The notes beneath the pieces are model-generated. The model ran no database searches. It saw nothing but the letters and a program-made list of their open reading frames with translations, and was not told where the DNA came from. Source: Dysidea avara (taxonomy: Eukaryota > Porifera > Demospongiae > Dictyoceratida > Dysideidae). Taken from it: 64,000 nt of DNA. The stretch's first letter is position 1. Each line of letters begins with the position of its first letter. A program made the position numbers and the translations under genes. Positions 23,545 through 35,834 of this stretch are shown in pieces. The DNA lies in NCBI RefSeq assembly GCF_963678975.1, contig NC_089277.1, positions 25,432,672 to 25,496,671 of the forward strand, written 5' to 3'.

Positions 23545-24276
23545 ATAAAAATTAGCAAAACCATACAGTATAACTCTACTCACATTGGTATCTCTCAAAC
23601 TAACTGCTCTTGGAGTGCTCTATATAAAAACATACATGTGACCCGCATCTTGCATGCCACATACCATGCTGTGATATTCAGCACTTGTGCACCTTGAAGA
23701 TTCAAGATTGCTAGAAACTCAGGGTCAATGCAGCACAAATAACTTACTGATCGAATCACCCAAGCAGGTACAACTTACAGAGTTTACAAAGGAGTAGACA
23801 ATATCCACTTTCCTTCAATGCTTTATTCAATGTTCCAGCATTTCAAAAATGTAGGTAGTCCAAAGTCTATATTGCATAAGTGCACAGTCACCAATTATTA
23901 TAGGGTACACATATACACATACTGTCAGATCTCCACAGTGGTTAGTAGGACGTGTAACACCTGATTACTTTCATCGTCCCTCTTCTCTTAGGTCCATGTC
24001 CTGCATGTAATTCTTCTATGAAAGGACATATGCAGTCAACATAATACAGCTTGCATATTACAGTATCTGACTATCTGTAGTTTATGTGCACCTCTTTTTT
24101 AACCATTTGTGCGATTCATTCACTCCTTCATGGTTGACACTGTAAACGCTGGTGTCATAGTGTCGATGTGCTGCTCTGTGAACAGAATTAGAGATATAAG
24201 ACAAAATTACAACTTAAGAAAATAGTCATCAGCTTTCTTTCTCATCTTGAGTAAATTTGTTAGCAAGTAATTGAAT
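23545..24276. other. Intergenic, no recognised gene
   Basis: Only spurious short frames. No repeat structure I could define. Confidence 0.4.
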
Positions 24277-24598
24277 ATCTAATCCAAAACAGCCAAGCTG
24301 TAAAAAAAGTGTGCGGCCCTCAGAAAGGCTATGGTGAAAAAAGATGTGAAATCCAAGGTGGCGGCCAAGAAATGGCTGTGATGGTAGGTTAGTGGTAAAA
24401 ATTTTAATAATGACAATTCAGGTGAATTTTTGTGCCGCTTCACAAAAATTCACCTGAATTGTCGTTATTAAAATTTTTACCACTAACCTACCATCACAGC
24501 CATTTCTTGGCCGCCACCTTGGATTTCACATCTTTTTTCACCATAGCCTTTCTGAGGGCCGCACACTTTTTTTACAGCTTGGCTGTTTTGGATTAGAT
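24277..24598. repeat. Near-perfect 322-bp palindrome
   Basis: Arms of about 158 bp are virtually identical in reverse complement and meet at a 6-base loop CCGCTT near 24437. The terminal sequence AATCCAAAACAGCC, then AGCTGTAAAAAAAGTGTGCG, is shared with the larger palindrome at 34450-35081. No coding capacity. Confidence 0.9.
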
Positions 24599-24625
24599 TT
24601 CATTTCTTTTTGTATTTGTATACCC

Positions 24626-24655
24626 CAAAGCCGGCCTATGGCCAGCTTTGGGACT
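24626..24655. repeat. Short GC-rich hairpin
   Basis: CCCAAAGCCGG and the opposing CCAGCTTTGGG form an imperfect stem around CCTATGG. Function unknown. Confidence 0.4.
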
Positions 24656-24765
24656 TTTTTAACCTATGTTTTTTTCTTTACTACAGGAAGAAGAAAAGAT
24701 GAAGTAGATGTACTTTAAATATTTTATCAGTAAATGTACAAATTATATATACTGTATAATACATA

Positions 24766-24991
24766 TGTGACCGGATTTGCGAAAAGGGGTCCAATTTGCC
24801 AACTTTGACAATTGATAACTTCAGATTGGAAAGAGCTATTGCCTTGATATTTGGGCAGTGGTGAGCACCACTATAGCTGAATACATGGTGAAATGTTCAG
24901 GTTAATATGTTACTTGAACACTGAGTTATGGTCTCCAACATTTACGGAATTGGATGTGTGTGGAAGACCCCTTTTCGCAAATCCGGTCACA
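24766..24991. mobile_element. MITE of the TGTGACCGGATTTGCG family, TA-flanked
   Basis: Termini TGTGACCGGATTTGCGAAAA and the exact reverse complement enclose 226 bp, with TA on each side (24764-24765, 24992-24993). Related copies are at 40035-40250 (complete) and about 3078 (partial). Confidence 0.85.
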
Positions 24992-25012
24992 TATATTGAT
25001 TACAGAAATCTC

Positions 25013-28000
25013 CATGGTGGTTTATTTGTAACTGAACACTCTACAAGGTGACTTCTTCTAATTGCTCTCTCTACAGGGTGAATTGTTTGTAGCTGAACGA
25101 TCTACAAGGTAACTTCTTCTAGCTGATCTCTCTACAGGGTGATGTGTTTGTAGCTGAATTTTGTATAGGTGATTTGTTTGCAGCTGAGCTCTTTACAGAA
25201 TGGTTTCTTTGTAGCTGAACTCTCTAAAAGGTAACTTCTTCTAACTGATCTTTCTACAGGGCAATTTGTTTCTGGCAGAATTTTCTACAGGGTGATTTCT
25301 TTGCAGCTGAACTCTCTACATGGTGGTGTCTTTGTAGCTGAACTCTCTACAAGGTAATTTCTTCTAGCTGATCTCTCTACAGGGAGATTTGTTTGTAGCT
25401 GAACTATCTACAAGGTAACTTCTTATAGCTGATCTCTACAGGGTGATTTGTTCGTAGTTGAATTCTGTACAGGTGATTTGTTTGCAGCTGAGCTCTTTAC
25501 AAAATGGTTTCTTTGTAGCTGAACTTTCTCCAAGGTAACTTCTTCTAACTGATCTTTCTACAGGGTGATTTGTTTGTAGCTGAACTATCTACAAGGTAAT
25601 TTCTTCTAGCTGATCTCTCTACAGGGCGATTTGTTTGTAGCTGAATTCTGTACAAGTGATTTGTTTGCAGCTGAGCTCTTTACAGAATAGTTTCTTTGTA
25701 GCTGAACTCTCTACAGGGTGATTTGTTTGTAGCTGAAATCCCTACAAGGTAACTTCTTCTAGCTGATCTCTCTACAGGGTGATTTGTTTGTAGCTGAACT
25801 CTCTACAGGTGATTTGTTTGTAGCTGAACTCTACAAGGCGATACTTCTAGGTGATCTCTCTACAGGATTCCTTGTTTCTAACTGAACTCTCAACAGGGTG
25901 ATCTGTTCATAGCTGAACTTTCTACTGGGTGATTTGTTTGCAGCTGAACTCTCTAAATGGTGGTTTCTTTGTAGCTGAACTCTCTACAATGTGACTTCTT
26001 CTAGCTGAACTCTCTACAAGGTGACTTGTTTCTAGCTGATCTCTCTACAGGGTGACTTGTTTCTAGCTGAACTCTCTACAGGTGATTTGTTTGTAGCTGA
26101 ACTCTCTACATGGTGGTTTCGTTGTAGCTGAACTCTCTACAAGGTAACTTCTTCTAGCTGATCTTTTTCACTGCATATTTGTTTGTAGCTGAGTTCTCTA
26201 CAGGGTGATTTGTTTGCAGCTGAACTCTCTACATGGGAGTTTCATTGTAGCTGAACTCTCTACAATGTGACTTCTTCTAGCTGAACTCTCTACAGGGTGA
26301 CTTGTTTCTAGCTGAACTCTCTACAGGTGATTTGTTTGCAGCTGAACTCTCTACATGGTGGTTTCTTTGTAGCTGAACTCTCTACAAGGTAACTTCTTCT
26401 AGCCGATCTTTCTACAAGGTGATTGAGTTTTTTGCAGCTGAACTCTTTACATGGTGGTTGCTTTGTAGCTGAACTCTCTAAAAGGTGACTTCTTCTAGCT
26501 GAACTCTCTACAGGATGATTTGTTTGCAGCTGGATTCTCTACGTGGTAGTTTCTTTGTAGCTGAACTCTCTACAATGTGACTTCTTCTAGCTGAACTCTC
26601 TACAGGGTGACTTGTTTTTAGCTGATCTCTCTACAGGGTGACTTGTTTCTAGCTGAACTCTCTACAGGTGATTTGTTTGCAGCTGAACTCTCTACATGGT
26701 GGTTTCTTTGTAGCTGAACTCTCTACAAGGTAACTTCTTCTAGCTGATCTTTCTACAGGGTGATTTGTTTGTAGCTGAATTCTCTACAGGGTGATTTATT
26801 TGCAGCTTAACTCTCTACAAGGTGACTTCTTCTAGCTGAACTCTCTACAGAGTGATTGATTTTTTTTGCAGCTGAACTCTCTACATGGTGGTTTCTTTGT
26901 AACTTAACTCTCTACAGGGTGATTTGTTTGTAGCTGAACTCTCTACAGGGTGATCTGTTCATAGCTGAACTCCCTATAAGGTAACTTCTTCTAGCTAATC
27001 TTTCTACAGGGCGATTTGTTTGTAGCTGAGTTCTCTACAGGGTGATTTGTTTGCAGCTGAACTCTACATGGTAGCTTCTTTGTAGCTCTACAATGTTACT
27101 TCTTCTAGCTGAACTCTCTACAAGGTGACTTGTTTCTAGCTGATCTCTCTACAGGGTGACTTGTTTCTAGCTGAACTCTCTACAGGTGATTTGTTTGCAG
27201 CTGAACTCTCTACATGATTGTTTCTTTGTAGCTGAACTCTCTACAAGGTAATTTCTTCTAGCTGATCTCTCTACAGGCCGATTTGTTTGTAGCTGAACTC
27301 TCTACATGATGGTTTCTTTGTAGCTGAACTCTCTACAAGGTGATTTCTTCTATAGCTGATCTTTCTACAGGGTGATTTGTTTGTAGTTAAACTCTCTACA
27401 CGATAGATTCTTTGTAGCTGAACTCTCTACAAGGTGATTTCTTCTATACCTGATCTTTCTACAGGGTGATTTGTTTGTACCTGAACTATCTACATGATGG
27501 TTTCTTTGTAGCTGAACTCTCTACAAGGTAACTTCTTCTAGCTGATCTCTCTACAGGACAATTTGTTTATACCTGAACTCTCACATGATTGTTTCTTTGA
27601 AGCTGAACTCTCTACGAGGTGATTTCTTCTAGCTGATCTTTCTACAGGGTGATTTGTTTGTAGCAGAACTCTCTACAAGGAAACTTCTTCTAGCTGATCT
27701 CTCTACAGGGAGATTTGTTTGTAGCTGAACTCTCTATACATGATTTGTTTGCGGCTGAATTCTCTACATGATGGTTTCTTTGTAGCTGAACTCTCTACAA
27801 GGTAACTTCTTCTAGCTGATCTCTTTACAGGGTGAATTGTTTGTAGCAGAACGATCTACAAGGTAACTTCTTCTTACTTATCTCTCTACAGGGTGATTTG
27901 TTTGTAGCTGAACTTTCTACAAGGAAACCTCTTTTAACTGAGCTCTGTACAGGGTGAATTGTTTGTAGCTGAACTATCTACAAGGTAACTTCTTCTAGCT

Positions 28001-28432
28001 GATCTCTCTACAGGATGATTTGTTTGTAGCTGAACTATCTACAAGGTAACTTCTTCTAGCTGATCTCTCTACAGGGTGATTTGTTTGTAGCTGAATTCTG
28101 TATAGGTGATTTGTTTGCAGCTGAGCTCTTTACAGAATGGTTTCTTTGTAGCTGAACTCTCTACAAGGTAACTTCTTCTAGCTGATGTATCTACAGGGTC
28201 ACTAGTTTGTAGCTGAATTCTCTACATGGTGGTTTCTTTGTAACTGAAGTATCTACAAGGTGACATCTTCCAGCTGATCTTTCAACAGGGTGATTTGTTT
28301 GTATCTGAACTCTCTACAAGAAATCTTCTTCTAACTGATGTTTTAACAGGGTGAATTGTTTGTAGCTGAACTCTCTACAGGGTGATTTGTTTGTAGCTGA
28401 TCTCTATACAGGTTACTTATTTCTAACTGATC
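25013..28432. repeat. 3.4-kb minisatellite, unit about 31 bp
   Basis: More than a hundred imperfect copies of TAGCTGAACTCTCTACAGGG followed by TGATTTGTTTG-like sequence. Variants (AAGGTAACTTCTTC, TGGTGGTTTCTTTG, GGTGATTTGTTTGC) recur in a semi-regular order, giving a higher-order period near 125 bp. No long ORF. Confidence 0.95.
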
Positions 28433-29335
28433 TCTTGAATTCTGTTCAGGATGACTGCTCTATTAGGATGACTGCTCTATTAGAGTATCTCGATCTCGCA
28501 CTTGCTACACCAAGTTGGATTTCGTGTTATAACTCCGTGGCTTTAAGTCTGATTCTTCTACACCATTGAAGAGCCTTTCTAAGATGATAACTCCATCTGT
28601 ACAGCGATTTTGAAAGCATTACCCCGAGCGGTTTACCTGGTAGGCGTGGCAAGCATAATAATAATAATAATAATAAAATAAAAATATTAAAAATTAGCTA
28701 ATCTCGATTGCGTAATTGTTACACACTGTTGATTTTTTCGCTGTATCTTCCTGGTTTTTAGCTCGATTTCTTTCAAACCACAAAAGGTTTGAGGTTCAAT
28801 AGTTAACCTATTCACCCACCGATTTTCAGCTTCTTCCCATACGCGGTTTACCCTGTAGGCGTGACAACATATTGGTGTTATTTTTCGTGCATAATCGCTC
28901 ATAACTCTTTGTCTGTTTATGGTATTCCAGCCAAAGTTGGTACCGAGATGCGCCTTTATACCCCCCTTCTGTGTGCCAAATTTCAAGGCAATCGGATAAC
29001 GCGTTCGAGTTTTATAGCAGTTTTTGTAAGTGTGCGACAAGAAAAAGAAAAATAAGATGAAGAAGAAGAAAAAAAAAACGAAGAAACTTAGCCAATTTTT
29101 GAAGTCGCATATCTCGGGAACGCGCGAAGCGATTTCGCTCAAATTTGGAATGTAGAGTGCTGCAGTTGGGGGGCATATCCACAGCAAAAATCGTCTTGTT
29201 TCATCAAGGAAGCACAGAGCTACGGAGGTGCGAAAATTGCGTTTTCTTTCTTCCTGTCAATATACTCACGGGTGTTACGCGCCGGCTTCTTGGGCCGCAC
29301 GACACACTACCGTGTGTCTTGATAACAGTCAAAAA
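28433..29335. repeat. Composite non-coding repeat abutting the minisatellite
   Basis: It contains two diverged direct copies of GCGGTTTACCTGGTAGGCGT (about 28628 and 28848), an (ATA)n run at 28655-28680, an AAG-rich run at about 29036-29085, and a distinct higher-GC end (CGGGTGTTACGCGCCGGC). Translated frames are incoherent. From memory such blocks recur next to this minisatellite in sponge genomes. I cannot name the element. Confidence 0.4.
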
Positions 29336-30537
29336 ACCTATAATATTTATGAAGTTGTTGTAAATTAAAACAATTGTCATAATAACACTAATTGATAATG
29401 GCTCACTGCATGGACTTTCCCTTACTGCAATTTCATGTTGGTCATCTGACTTCACAGCTCACCAACGTCCTTCATAAGAATTAAAATTGCCTGTGTCATC
29501 ATTTGGCATTCTTGAGACCCACACGCAGCTATATAAGTAGAGGATATTGTACACAGGACACATGGTATACACAAGTAAAATTCATACCAATACCTACAGT
29601 TATTTATTCTTGCCAATACTATTAGCACACAAAGCTAAGGGATATATATGGCCACATGTTGTCTTGGGTTTGGGCTAGGCCAGTCACATGCATCACACCC
29701 AAGATGGATGAGACAAAGATGCAACAGTTACACTTTTGTCTGTAACCATAGTTATTATATTCATAACTAGCTGGGCACTTTATAACATGGTACAGAGATT
29801 TAAAATAAAGCACACTACAGGAATATCACAATAATTAATATTTGTATGGTACTCATCTGATACAGATGGGTCTCTTAATACATTGCACCAGCTCCCACAG
29901 ATGCAAAGCAACCCACAGAATGCCCACGCAAGAGACCAGACGAGTAGAACTGGTAAGTAAAGCGTGTCAACAGTTTTATGAGTACATGTAAAGAATGACC
30001 CCTTACAATCCCACACTCAAGTAATCCCGTGCGTACTACTGCATGTGTGCAAACTTCTGTTGTTCTTTTTGAAGGGGTGAGCATAGCCAGACTGACTCAA
30101 CAAAATTTAATTCTGCCATGGATTCACTTTTATTGACCCACTTGGAGTTTTACACTTCTGTTCCAGGATGACAGAAATCAAGCCAGCCCAGATTCTATGC
30201 TGGGACCATTGGATTGACTCTACTAGTCTGTTGTGGCCATGTCACTTTCTCTTCAGACAACAGATGAAGTATGCTGCCATATATGGATTGGCAGTGAACA
30301 ACTAGTCTACAGCCAGAGCACTGTTTTGTCATTGGGTCAGCAAAAAAAACAGATGTTTTACTATGTGAAGTGGTGTTGGGCCACTACTAAATATCTACCA
30401 TCAAGAATCTGCTAACGTTTGCACCTTGAATCAAATTTACTAATAACATGATGCTGATATTTCGTACATCACAAAGAATCTCTGGCTAAAGTTTTTAAAG
30501 AGTGGCTAGGAATTCATATTGTCTAACCAAATTCATA
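29336..30537. other. Intergenic, no recognised gene
   Basis: Several short overlapping frames on both strands, none domain-like. Confidence 0.4.
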
Positions 30538-31163
30538 CAAACCAAGGGCGTAACCAGAAATTTAAAATAGGTGAGGCAGACTCCAGGGGCAGATCTAGGA
30601 TTTGCTAAGGGTAGTAGAAGTGACCACACAGTGTGCGAAGCACACTTTGTGGAATGCGAAGCATTTTTCCTTCTAGGGGGGTCTGGGGGCATGCCCCCCT
30701 CCCCCCCCCCCCAGAAAAATTTTAAAAATTAGGTGTTTCAAGTTTGAATCTGGAGGCAAGTTTAGTTATACTATGGTAATAATTATTGCAAAGAATGTGC
30801 ACTGGAAAATTAACACAATTATTATGTACAATAGCTGAATGTACAATAGCTTATAATACCTTCTGTAAGTGCATGCCCCTTGGAGTTTTGAACTGTCAAA
30901 GAAGCACTTGGTTCAAGCTCAGGTGTTGACTCAGGCTGAGAATGAGCAGTAGACCATACAAGTATAAAGGGCATTACTTATTCTATAAGGCTGGCAAAGC
31001 TATTCTCTAGATTAGTTAGTTATTACTAGCCTATTATATGCAAACTAGCATTGGTGTGGTTATAATAGGAATTGATTATAATAAAATTAATACCTAGAAG
31101 TAACTAAACTCAACCCATAAATGTAGAATGGTCTTTTGGTGCTTCTTTTTTGGTTGTTGTGAC

Positions 31164-31485
31164 CATAGACGTAGCAAGATATTTTAGATAGGGGACGGCT
31201 CTAGTTTAGTGTTGCAATTGAAGAGCCAAAAATAAGTCAAAACCTACTAAGAGTGGCTGCCCTCCACTAAATAATAATTTGTATCACTGATAAAGTACAT
31301 AAATTCCTTATTCACAACTTTATAGTTTGCCACACTGCTTCTCTGAATACTGCGACTGCTTTATTAGAGTAAGTGACTGCTTTATTAGAGTAAGTGACTG
31401 CTCTATTAGAGTATCTCGATCTTTTTAAATTTACAATCATAAAATCACAAGGGGGCTCCAGCTCCCTTGGGTTGCTACGCCTATG
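31164..31485. mobile_element. Nested hAT-like MITE, 322 bp
   Basis: Termini CATAGACGTAGCAAGA and, reversed, CATAGGCGTAGCAACC lie between exact 8-bp duplications GTTGTGAC (31156-31163, 31486-31493). Inside are three tandem GACTGCTYTATTAGAGTA units (31354-31421). Confidence 0.85.
31354..31421. repeat. Tandem copies of the dispersed CTCTATTAGAGTATCTCGAT motif
   Basis: Two GACTGCTTTATTAGAGTAAG units are followed by a full GACTGCTCTATTAGAGTATC unit running into TCGATC. Other copies are at about 1873, 28453, 33857, 34016, 34213, 49303 and 50476. Confidence 0.85.
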
Positions 31486-32152
31486 GTTGTGACTCATGTG
31501 GTCCTCACTCTGATCATCCATTTTTAGTAACAAAAAAAAAGAATCGCCTAACCATTCAAAAAATTTCGCCTACTGTTGTTTGTAACGAAGGGTAATCTGC
31601 TATGGATGGATTCGTACTAATTTCCATGGTAAGTTGCACTAAATAACATATAAATTGTTGCAACATTAAGTTTCAAGCGTATATCAAAAATTCCACTACT
31701 AGATTCTCACTTCAATTACTAATATTTGGTGAGGCAACTGCCTCACCTGCCTACATGGTAGGTACGCCCCTGCAAACTGAAAATAACTATAACTAATATA
31801 CGATCTGTAGCATTTAAGTCTGTTCCATGTCCACCGAGACTGTAGCTACATGACACCGTTTGTGGTAGCATGCGCTGAATACCCAAAGACTTTCTTTTCT
31901 TCCTGAGTGTAGCTAACCGCATGACTTTTCATCCGTTGTTCATTCTCTTTTCCCGACCCATTGACTAAAAGAATAAAAGGGACAAGCGAACAAGGGCGCC
32001 TGAGTTACCCAAGAGTGGGCAAAACCCGGCAGTTCTTCCTTCCCGTTGGGCCGCTGGTAGCTTAACAGGGTATCACTCTTTTCACCCTATTTCATAACCC
32101 TACAGAACTTAGACAAAAAAACGATGAACCAAAAAGGCGAAAAAAAAAATGC

Positions 32153-32222
32153 AGTCTTGAAGGGGGATGGAACCCAGGATCCCAGTATGATGGTCCAGTG
32201 TGCTACCGATTATGCTACCGCT
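32153..32222 (-). repeat. tRNA-like (SINE-type) segment interrupted by a hAT element
   Basis: On the minus strand, TAGCATAATCGGTAGCACA resembles an A-box and GGATCCTGGGTTCCATCCCC resembles a B-box, spaced as in a tRNA, with a T-rich run downstream. The sequence resumes at 33109 (GCTACCTCCC) beyond the hAT insertion. The anticodon stem does not pair well, so I treat it as a tRNA-derived element or relic, not a functional tRNA. Confidence 0.35.
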
Positions 32223-33100
32223 CAGTGGCGTAGCCAAACCCGGGCAAGCCAGGGCATTGCCCGGGCATCAGACTTCTTTGCCCCACCATCAGCTCCTAGA
32301 GTAATTATAAAGACGTGGGCTGGATAGCTTGAGATTTTGCTAAAGATACTTAACTAGTCACTGTACAAGAATAAGTATAGCACAACTTATACAACACTCA
32401 CCGTGCCATTTTCGCCGATGGTTTCCTTCTTTTTGGCTAAACAGAGATGGGGTTATCCAAGGGATTTTCCCTACGAGTAACTTGATTGTGCACAAATAGA
32501 GGAGGCAATAAATAGAAGCAAGATCACGTGATTACAAAAAACCGCGCAGCATTGTGGCAAGGAGTGAAGGACAAAGAACTGGTTTCACTATAGTGGGCTG
32601 GACGGTTTACATTTGGATTAAGTGATCACGGTAGCTATTGGTGTGGTCAAAACTCGGGAGGCAAAGCAGTCTAGAGGTATTTGTGAAATTAGCACCCATC
32701 TGTCCGTGTGGATACTGCTCAGTTCAAACGGTATGGAGTACTTGTTCAGTCTGCGATTCTTTTCTTTCCACTTTTCTAGGCTAACAACTATAGTGGCAGA
32801 GCATAGTCATCACGTGATAGAACGCCTCGTGCTTTAATTGAAGAATCTTTGTAGTCTGGTATTAAGGCACATGTAGCTAGATGTATGTAATATGTTAGAA
32901 GGCCAATAGCTAGCTAGGCGTTCGCTTCTAATAGGTTGATATTAGTCATCTTGCATACAGTAGTGTAGGATGATACATAATGCATTTTAAAAATGTTATA
33001 TTGATGTCCATATAAAGATGGGCATGTGTACGTGTGTTACATAGGAAATGGCTTGCCCACCCATTGCCCAGGCATGGCGAAAAGTCTGGCTACGCCACTG
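32223..33100. mobile_element. Non-autonomous hAT-like element, 878 bp
   Basis: Identical terminal 14-mers CAGTGGCGTAGCCA in inverted orientation lie inside exact 8-bp duplications CTACCGCT (32215-32222, 33101-33108). Subterminal CGGGCAAGCC..GCCCGGGCA blocks are present at both ends. No transposase ORF. Confidence 0.9.
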
Positions 33101-33228
33101 CTACCGCTGCTACCTCCCTTGATTCCCTTCTTTTGTATCTTATAAATGTGACTAACGAAATAAGCTGTATATAGTAAGAAGAACCTAACCCTAAAGGTGA
33201 AGAAGAAACCAAAGCTGAACACTAACAC

Positions 33229-33372
33229 TACTAGACGCTTCCCCTAAACTCTACTACTCGTGGCAACTACTGGACGCTTCCCCTAGAGTCTACTACTCGC
33301 GGCAACTACTGGACGCATCCCCTAAAGTCGACTACTCGCGGAAACTACTAGATGCGTGCCCTAAAGTCGAAG
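33229..33372. repeat. Tandem repeat, about 45-bp unit, roughly three copies
   Basis: Units of GACGCTTCCCCTAAA..TCTACTACTCG followed by GGCAACTACTG, the last one diverged. Confidence 0.85.
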
Positions 33373-33475
33373 AGAGAGAGCAACAACTACAGTAGGAAGT
33401 CTGGATGCTTCTGAGCTTAATATTACGTAAGGGTTATGAAAGGTGGTGAAAAGAGTAAAACTCTAGCTGGGGCCA

Positions 33476-33830
33476 CTCCAAATAAATTCTCTGTTTCCCG
33501 TCCACCGCCCGCATCTAGTTACTGTCAGCTCTAAATATTCCATTATTCCGTATTCTTCCATTATTTTCCGGTTATTCTTGCATACTAACAGGCTCAGCAA
33601 AGCCATCTTGTAACAGTGTAAGCTCACGTGTCAACAGTGCTATCATGTCAGCACAAACTTCACGTTTGTGCTATTTTTGCAACTTAAAAAGGAAGGAACA
33701 AGCTTAAGCATGCTTTTATGCAGTTTTTTATGGTTGTGCCAGGCAAATAATGGCTTGAAAAGCTGCTAATCTCATAATGAAATAATGGAAATGGACCGCC
33801 CGCCCGCATGCAAATATGCTTGAGTCCAGG
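33476..33830. repeat. MITE fragment of the GGCCACTCCAA family
   Basis: It begins GGCCACTCCAAATAAATTC with CCCGTCCACCGCCCGCAT. The opposing CCGCCCGCCCGCATGC is present but the right terminus is lost. A full relative is at 38165-38496. Confidence 0.5.
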
Positions 33831-33856
33831 ACGAGAATTAGTCAATGCTTGAAGTA

Positions 33857-34041
33857 GATCGAGATACTCTAATAGAACAGTCACATTTTTCTACAAGTGC
33901 CATATTTTTATATTGTAAAGTCTGTAAGTAGCTAGTAATTTAAACTATACAATCCGATGCTAAGCAGAAGTTGTAACTATGCTAAATATTGATTGCTGTG
34001 TTACAGCTGTTTTGTGACTGCTCTAATAGAGTATCTTGATC
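33857..34041. repeat. Small inverted pair of the GATCGAGATACTCTAATAGA motif
   Basis: GATCGAGATACTCTAATAGA followed by ACAGTCAC at the left and GTGACTGCTCTAATAGAGTA followed by TCTTGATC at the right form ~28-bp terminal inverted repeats around 185 bp. This suggests the motif is the end of a tiny MITE. Confidence 0.6.
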
Positions 34042-34132
34042 GTTTCAATGCAGTATAAGATGAAAGGCAAAGTGTTGTTAAGGGTTTACTAGTTAAAATG
34101 GGTGTTAGTTGACTGCAGTTGCATGCCACTAA

Positions 34133-34324
34133 CAGGGCCGTCCAGAGAAATTAGAGGGCCCAGGGAAAAGAGTTTAAGAGGGGCCCAGGGGGCAAGGAAG
34201 GGTCTAGATCCTGACTGCTCTATTAGAGTATATCGATCTTTCTTTAAACAGGTATTCAAGTGGCCCCTTTTGGGCTGTGGCAGGAGGAAAAATACCCCAG
34301 TTACCCCCAATGTGGGCGGCCCTG
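34133..34324. mobile_element. hAT-like MITE, 192 bp
   Basis: CAGGGCCGTCCAGAG and, reversed, CAGGGCCGCCCACA sit inside exact 8-bp duplications GCCACTAA (34125-34132, 34325-34332). A dispersed-motif copy is at 34213-34238. Confidence 0.85.
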
Positions 34325-34449
34325 GCCACTAAAATTACAGTTATATTCTAATATTCTGTCACTGTAATCTGGGGTTTCTGTCAAAACCATGGAAACTCAC
34401 CTACTGTTATCAACAGTGCATTGCTTATTCTAACAAAAAGTATTGAAAT

Positions 34450-35081
34450 CCCATCCAAAAACAGCTTATAGCTGTAAAAAAAGTGCGCGTCCAAGTAAAG
34501 CAGAGTTAACTGCGACAAAAAGTTATGATATCATAATGCGGCCATGTGCGAGGTGTGCAAGTTGTAAAATTAATATTAGCTAATCAGATAATACAATGTT
34601 ATTGCTAAAGTGTTAATGAGAACTATGTGATGCTGCTAGTTTTTAAGTGTGTGAGCATCTTCATAAATGCCACATAAATTTAATTCTCAATAAAGCAATG
34701 TGTATAGATTCTCTGATATAATAGTAATAAATAGTTTGAGTTTGGCCGCCTTTCCTGTATACAGCAATGCTACGAACAAAGGAAAGGTGGCCAAACTCAA
34801 ACTATTTATTACTATCAGAGAATCTATACACATTGCTTTATTGAGAATTAAATTTATGTGGCATTTATGAAGATGCTCACACGCTTAAAAACTAGCAGCA
34901 TCCCATAGTTCTCATTAACACTTTAACAATAACATTGTATTATCTGATTAGCTAATATTAATTTTACAACTTGCACACCTCGCACATGGCCGCATTATGA
35001 TATCATAACTTTTTGTCACAGTTAACTCTGCTTTACTTGGACGCGCACTTTTTTTACAGCTATAAGCTGTTTTTGGATGGG
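34450..35081. repeat. 632-bp long palindrome (foldback element)
   Basis: Arms of about 295 bp, almost identical, meet around 34765 near a TGTATACAGCAATGC spacer. Ends CATCCAAAAACAGC and AGCTGTAAAAAAAGTGCGCG are shared with the palindrome at 24277-24598, so both belong to one family. Confidence 0.9.
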
Positions 35082-35718
35082 TTAATATTATTAAAAGAGC
35101 ATTAGTCACTATTGTGTGAAAATACACACATTAAGTAGCAACTGTTCTTTGCTAGGCGTACGGTTGTAAGTGCTGCGTATGTATATTATGTATATGTAGC
35201 TATGTATGTACAGTGTATGTACTGTGTATACTCCTCCTATATGGAAGAACGGCTATGCCAAATATAGGAATTTAAAACCAAATTCAATTCAATAGTAATG
35301 ATACCACATTTTATGGCCAATTTGATGTGTGATATTTATTGCCGATACTACTGAGCTGTAACTGAAATTTTAACTGCTTTTAAACAATTACACAGCCATC
35401 TTTAGCAGCTGTTGTTTATGAAATATTGTCGGTCTAGACTTCGTGATATTGGTACCAATAAAGGTGTAGTATTGGTATAGCTCTATTCTTTGGCAAAATA
35501 TATTGCTAGTAAAAAGCTATCACTGTTTACCTACTTATAACAGGATTGATTTGAGTTATTAGACAATGGCACGTGTAGAATGCTTTGATAATTGCAAAGT
35601 ATGCAAGGCTTTTATTTAGTTTCTTACTGGATCACCTATAGCCACAAACATGACAAACAAATTGCTTTCTTTCAGCTATAAACACAGGCCATTGTCTAAA
35701 TTACTAAGACATGCATTG

Positions 35719-35834
35719 TTAGGATTCTTCAGTGGATAGACACCCCTCAGGAATGATGTAATAATCACCTCAGCTCCACCTTGGTGATTATTACATCATT
35801 CCTTCAGGGTTGTTTATCTACTGAAGAATCCTAA
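35719..35834. repeat. 116-bp foldback
   Basis: TTAGGATTCTTCAGT..GGAATGATGTAATAATCACC pairs with its reverse complement, leaving a loop of about 10 bases around TCAGCTCCA. Confidence 0.85.

Larger units (their letters stand above)
30543..31772. mobile_element. TIR element with nested insertions
   Basis: Ends CAAGGGCGTAACCAG and, reversed, CAGGGGCGTACCTACC share a GGTGAGGCA subterminal block, and a 5-bp direct repeat CAAAC (30538-30542, 31773-31777) flanks them. It is interrupted by the hAT element at 31164-31485 and by a CCAGGGGCAGATCTAGG fragment at about 30585 with a poly(C) run. Non-coding. Confidence 0.6.

Noticed and set aside
25013..28432. CRISPR-like appearance of the repeat array
   Set aside because: There are no unique spacers of constant length, repeats and intervening sequence vary together, and the context is eukaryotic. 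It is a minisatellite.
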